From: Streptomyces rhizosphaerihabitans
GTDB taxonomy: Bacteria > Actinomycetota > Actinomycetes > Streptomycetales > Streptomycetaceae
Length of the DNA stretch: 34,148 nt
Reading direction: 5' to 3'
Assembly: GCF_025399795.1 (NCBI RefSeq)
Contig: NZ_JAODTZ010000075.1
Location: 1 to 34,148 of the forward strand
Of this stretch, positions 32,178 to 34,148 are shown piece after piece. The first letter of the stretch is position 1; each line of letters starts with the position of its first letter. The notes beneath the pieces were generated by a model that saw only the letters and a list, made by a program, of their open reading frames with translations, made no database searches and was not told the origin of the DNA. The position numbers and the translations under genes are program-made.

Positions 32178-32678
32178 ACGGCATCTACGCCGGCGACCTC
32201 GACGCGCTCCTGCGCACGGTCATTGCCGCCTGACTGCCCCCGCACGCCGGGCACTGAAAGGGTTGCGGGGGAAAGTCGGTGACATCCCTCACGTGCCCGG
32301 TCCTCATCAACGTGCCGCGATAGTACGTGGCGTGTGGCTGATATAGGCGGATCTGGCATATGGAAGCAGGCATACGCGGCATCTCGGCCGGGGTCACCGG
32401 CCCGGGTCACCGGCCTCGAGCCGCCGGACCGCCTCTGCCGTCCTTCTGACGGAGTGTCAGGCGCCGGCGGCGTCCGGCGCGGCGGCCCGGCACAATCCCG
32501 GGCCGGATTCAAGGGTGCCCTCGCCTACTAGGCGAGATAGTTGAAGCCCCCGTTGTCGTGCCCTCCCGCGGCTTTTAACAATGACGGCCCCGCAAGGCGT
32601 CCCCGCAGGTCAAGCGCAGTGTCTGTGCGAAACCGAGCCCGCCGGAGGCGCAAGGAGAGTCGACCGAACGAGGTCCGC
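32178..32678. other. Gap before the CAP-domain gene
   Basis: No complete gene is visible. A plus-strand tail IYAGDLDALLRTVIAA ends at about 32233 and may be another gene-end scrap. The remainder holds short GC-rich repeats (GGGTCACCGGCC twice near 32394-32414) and presumably the promoter of the CAP-domain gene, which I cannot place. Confidence 0.4.
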
Positions 32679-33557
32679 ATGAGGAACCACCCGAAGCACG
32701 GCAGGAAGACGCGCCGCCGGCCCATAGTCGTCGCCGTCCTGGCGATGGGCGCGGTGGCGGTGCCGTCGGCTGCCATGGCGTGCATGGGCGACGAAGGAGC
32801 CGAGGCCATCACCGCCACGTCCAGCGGTCCCTGGACGGACGGGAAGAAGACGTCCTGGGACGGACACCGGACGGACGGGAAGAAGACGTCCTGGGACGGA
32901 CACCGGACGGACGGGAGGAAGACGTCCTGGGACAGGCACCGGGGGCGGGACGTGCGGACCGCGAAGCCCACGGCGACGGCTTCGCCCTCGGCCTCGCCGA
33001 CGACCTCTCCCAGGACTGAGGCGCCCGCCCCGGAGAAGCCCAAAGCGCCCGTCTCGAAGGCGACCACCCCGCCCGCCCCGACGAGGACCACCGTCGCGCC
33101 GAAGCCGACCGCCGTGCCCCCCTCGACGACCGCCGCACCGAAGCCGCCCACCATCACGGCTCCCGCCGCAGGCACGGCGACCCCCGCCGTCGCCCGCGTG
33201 GTCGCCCTGGTCAACAGCGAGCGCGCCAAGGTCGGTTGCTCCCCGGTCGCCCTGAACGCGAAGCTCTCGCAGGCCGCCCAGGCTCACAGCGCGGACATGG
33301 CGAGCCACAACACCATGTCGCACACCGGTTCCGACGGGTCCGACCCGGGACAGCGGATCACGCGCGCGGGCTACCTCTGGAGCACCTACGGCGAGAACGT
33401 CGCGTACGGGTACTCCACGCCCGAGCAGGTCATGGCGGGCTGGATGGCCAGCGCCGGCCACAAGCGCAACATCCTGGACTGCGGCTTCAAGGAGATCGGT
33501 GTGGGGGTGGCGCAGCCAGGCAACTACTGGACGCAGGACTTCGGCACGGCCCGCTGA
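32679..33557 (+). CDS. Secreted CAP-domain (SCP/PR1-like) protein
   Basis: Exported protein of 292 residues. The basic start and hydrophobic core (RRRPIVVAVLAMGAVAVPSAAMA, to residue 34) form a signal peptide. Residues 53-88 are three copies of TDGKKTSWDGHR-like 12-mers. A long Pro/Thr/Ala linker runs to about 170, and a CAP domain fills 172-290 with His215 (NTMSHTG), Glu239 (YGENVAYG), His261 (SAGHKRNIL) and a Cys187-Cys268 pair likely forming a disulfide. This is the YkwD-like group seen in many Streptomyces exoproteins; enzymatic function is unsettled. The ATG at 32679 is chosen because it directly precedes the signal peptide; the frame is open for 46 codons upstream. Confidence 0.85.
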   Translation: MRNHPKHGRKTRRRPIVVAVLAMGAVAVPSAAMACMGDEGAEAITATSSGPWTDGKKTSWDGHRTDGKKTSWDGHRTDGRKTSWDRHRGRDVRTAKPTATASPSASPTTSPRTEAPAPEKPKAPVSKATTPPAPTRTTVAPKPTAVPPSTTAAPKPPTITAPAAGTATPAVARVVALVNSERAKVGCSPVALNAKLSQAAQAHSADMASHNTMSHTGSDGSDPGQRITRAGYLWSTYGENVAYGYSTPEQVMAGWMASAGHKRNILDCGFKEIGVGVAQPGNYWTQDFGTAR

Positions 33558-33754
33558 CGCTCACGGGGCCCACGCCCGTCACGGCCCGTAGGCCGGCCCT
33601 GCCCCGAAGGGCAGCGCGCACCCGGGCCGCGTCCACGTCGTGCAGGGGTGGCCCCCCCACCAGACGCGGGTGCTGCTCCTGACCGATGCCGAAGCCGCCG
33701 CGTGGGTCACCTCCACGGCGGCCGGAGAGAGCTGACCCCGAGTCGGACACACCA

Positions 33755-33793
33755 CGGGCCCCGGAGAATCAGCCATGACATCTCCGGGGCCCG
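33755..33793. terminator. Hairpin terminator between CAP gene and right-edge gene
   Basis: Arms CGGGCCCCGGAGA (33755-33767) and TCTCCGGGGCCCG (33781-33793) enclose a 13-base loop. It lies in the gap between two convergent genes (33557 and 34004). The rest of that gap holds no gene that I can support. Confidence 0.7.
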
Positions 33794-34003
33794 ACTTCAT
33801 GGAGTCACGCTGTTCAACGACGCCGCGACATCGGCGTCACGCCCGCCAACCGGTCTCCGGCGGGTGTGCTGGGGGGCCAGGTCTCGTGAGTGCGTCGACT
33901 GGGCGAGCGATTGCCGCTCAGGACAGACGGCGATCCGTCCGCCGCCGCGCCGCCGGTGCCGGTGGCGTGCGGAAGGCGGTGTGGACATCGGCCTGCGGGG
34001 AGG

Positions 34004-34148
34004 TCAGCGGACGTCGACGTAGTCGCCTGAGGATGAGGTGTCGAAGTACTGGCTCGTCGCCGTCCAGGTCGTGGTCCAGGTGCCGTCCCGCAGGGCTGTG
34101 AACTTCTTGGAGAAGGTGCCGCCCTTGCCGGTCTTCACGGTGCCCATG
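34004..34148 (-). CDS. C-terminal end of a probable secreted protein (partial)
   Basis: The gene enters from the right edge; 47 codons and a stop at 34004-34006 are visible: TVKTGKGGTFSKKFTALRDGTW, then TSQYFDTSSSGDYVDVR. The alternating Thr/aromatic pattern (GGTFSKKF-x-A-x-x-DGTW) resembles the last strands of a beta-sandwich (Ig-like) repeat in actinomycete exported proteins. The family cannot be fixed from this fragment. Confidence 0.55.
   Translation of the reverse strand, partial: MGTVKTGKGGTFSKKFTALRDGTWTTTWTATSQYFDTSSSGDYVDVR

Noticed and set aside
32240..32678. Possible c-di-AMP riboswitch before the CAP-domain gene
   Set aside because: Such switches precede some actinomycete cell-wall hydrolase genes, but I could not find the conserved core motifs here.
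33648..33735. Frame ending RVLLLTDAEAAAWVTSTAAGES
   Set aside because: It resembles a gene end but no start, family or longer context is visible, so it is left unannotated.
1..34148. tRNA, rRNA or replication origin
   Set aside because: No tRNA-like cloverleaf with the TTCGA arm, rRNA segment or DnaA-box cluster was recognised in either strand.

Overview
The window is very GC-rich, with GTG/TTG starts, four-base stop/start overlaps and gene families typical of Streptomyces or a close actinomycete (TetR, LacI, GntR-FCD and DtxR regulators, twin-arginine-type exported enzymes, ISL3/IS630/IS6 remnants). It reads as a chromosomal segment in which a well-preserved catabolic island is followed by a mobile-element-rich accessory zone.

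Layout. (1) 1-1007: a collapsed acyl-CoA mutase remnant divergent from an intact TetR regulator, with a palindromic operator between them. (2) 1136-2992: a perfect-palindrome terminator, a COG4705 membrane protein and an unrecognised acidic protein. (3) 3069-19394: an L-rhamnose island. On the minus strand lie rhaI, a bifunctional aldolase/dehydrogenase, rhaB and then lutABC. On the plus strand lie an ABC importer (ATPase, two permeases, lipoprotein), rhaM, a secreted BNR_4 beta-propeller enzyme and a LacI regulator. Together they can release or capture rhamnose, import it, convert beta to alpha anomer, isomerise to rhamnulose, phosphorylate, split to DHAP plus L-lactaldehyde, oxidise that to L-lactate, and oxidise lactate to pyruvate through LutABC. 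The divergent control region carries two mirror-image promoters, each with a LacI-type operator at its predicted start point. (4) 19555-20051: two abutting MITE-like elements. (5) 20214-22390: a DtxR-type metalloregulator with a PEBP-like protein, divergent from a GntR-FCD regulator that looks leaderless. (6) 22468-29418: a mosaic of decayed genes and insertion sequences: a ThiF fragment; an ISL3-type element enclosing a degenerate GyrB-like protein; an IS630-type element with TA target duplication enclosing another unknown gene; a helicase-associated-domain scrap; an orphan Imm1 immunity gene; two small plasmid-like genes; and an IS6 copy. All three transposase genes are frameshifted. (7) 29701-31503: a secreted subtilase with a P-domain. 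(8) 31673-32177: fused scraps of a tyrosine recombinase, an ATP-dependent DNA ligase and a thioredoxin reductase. (9) 32679-34148: a secreted CAP-domain protein with a 3 x 12-residue repeat, a terminator, and the C-terminal end of another protein.

Most worth following are the self-contained rhamnose-to-pyruvate regulon with its secreted enzyme, and the IS-bounded degenerate GHKL protein and orphan Imm1 gene. All family calls come from reading motifs by eye; no database search was run.
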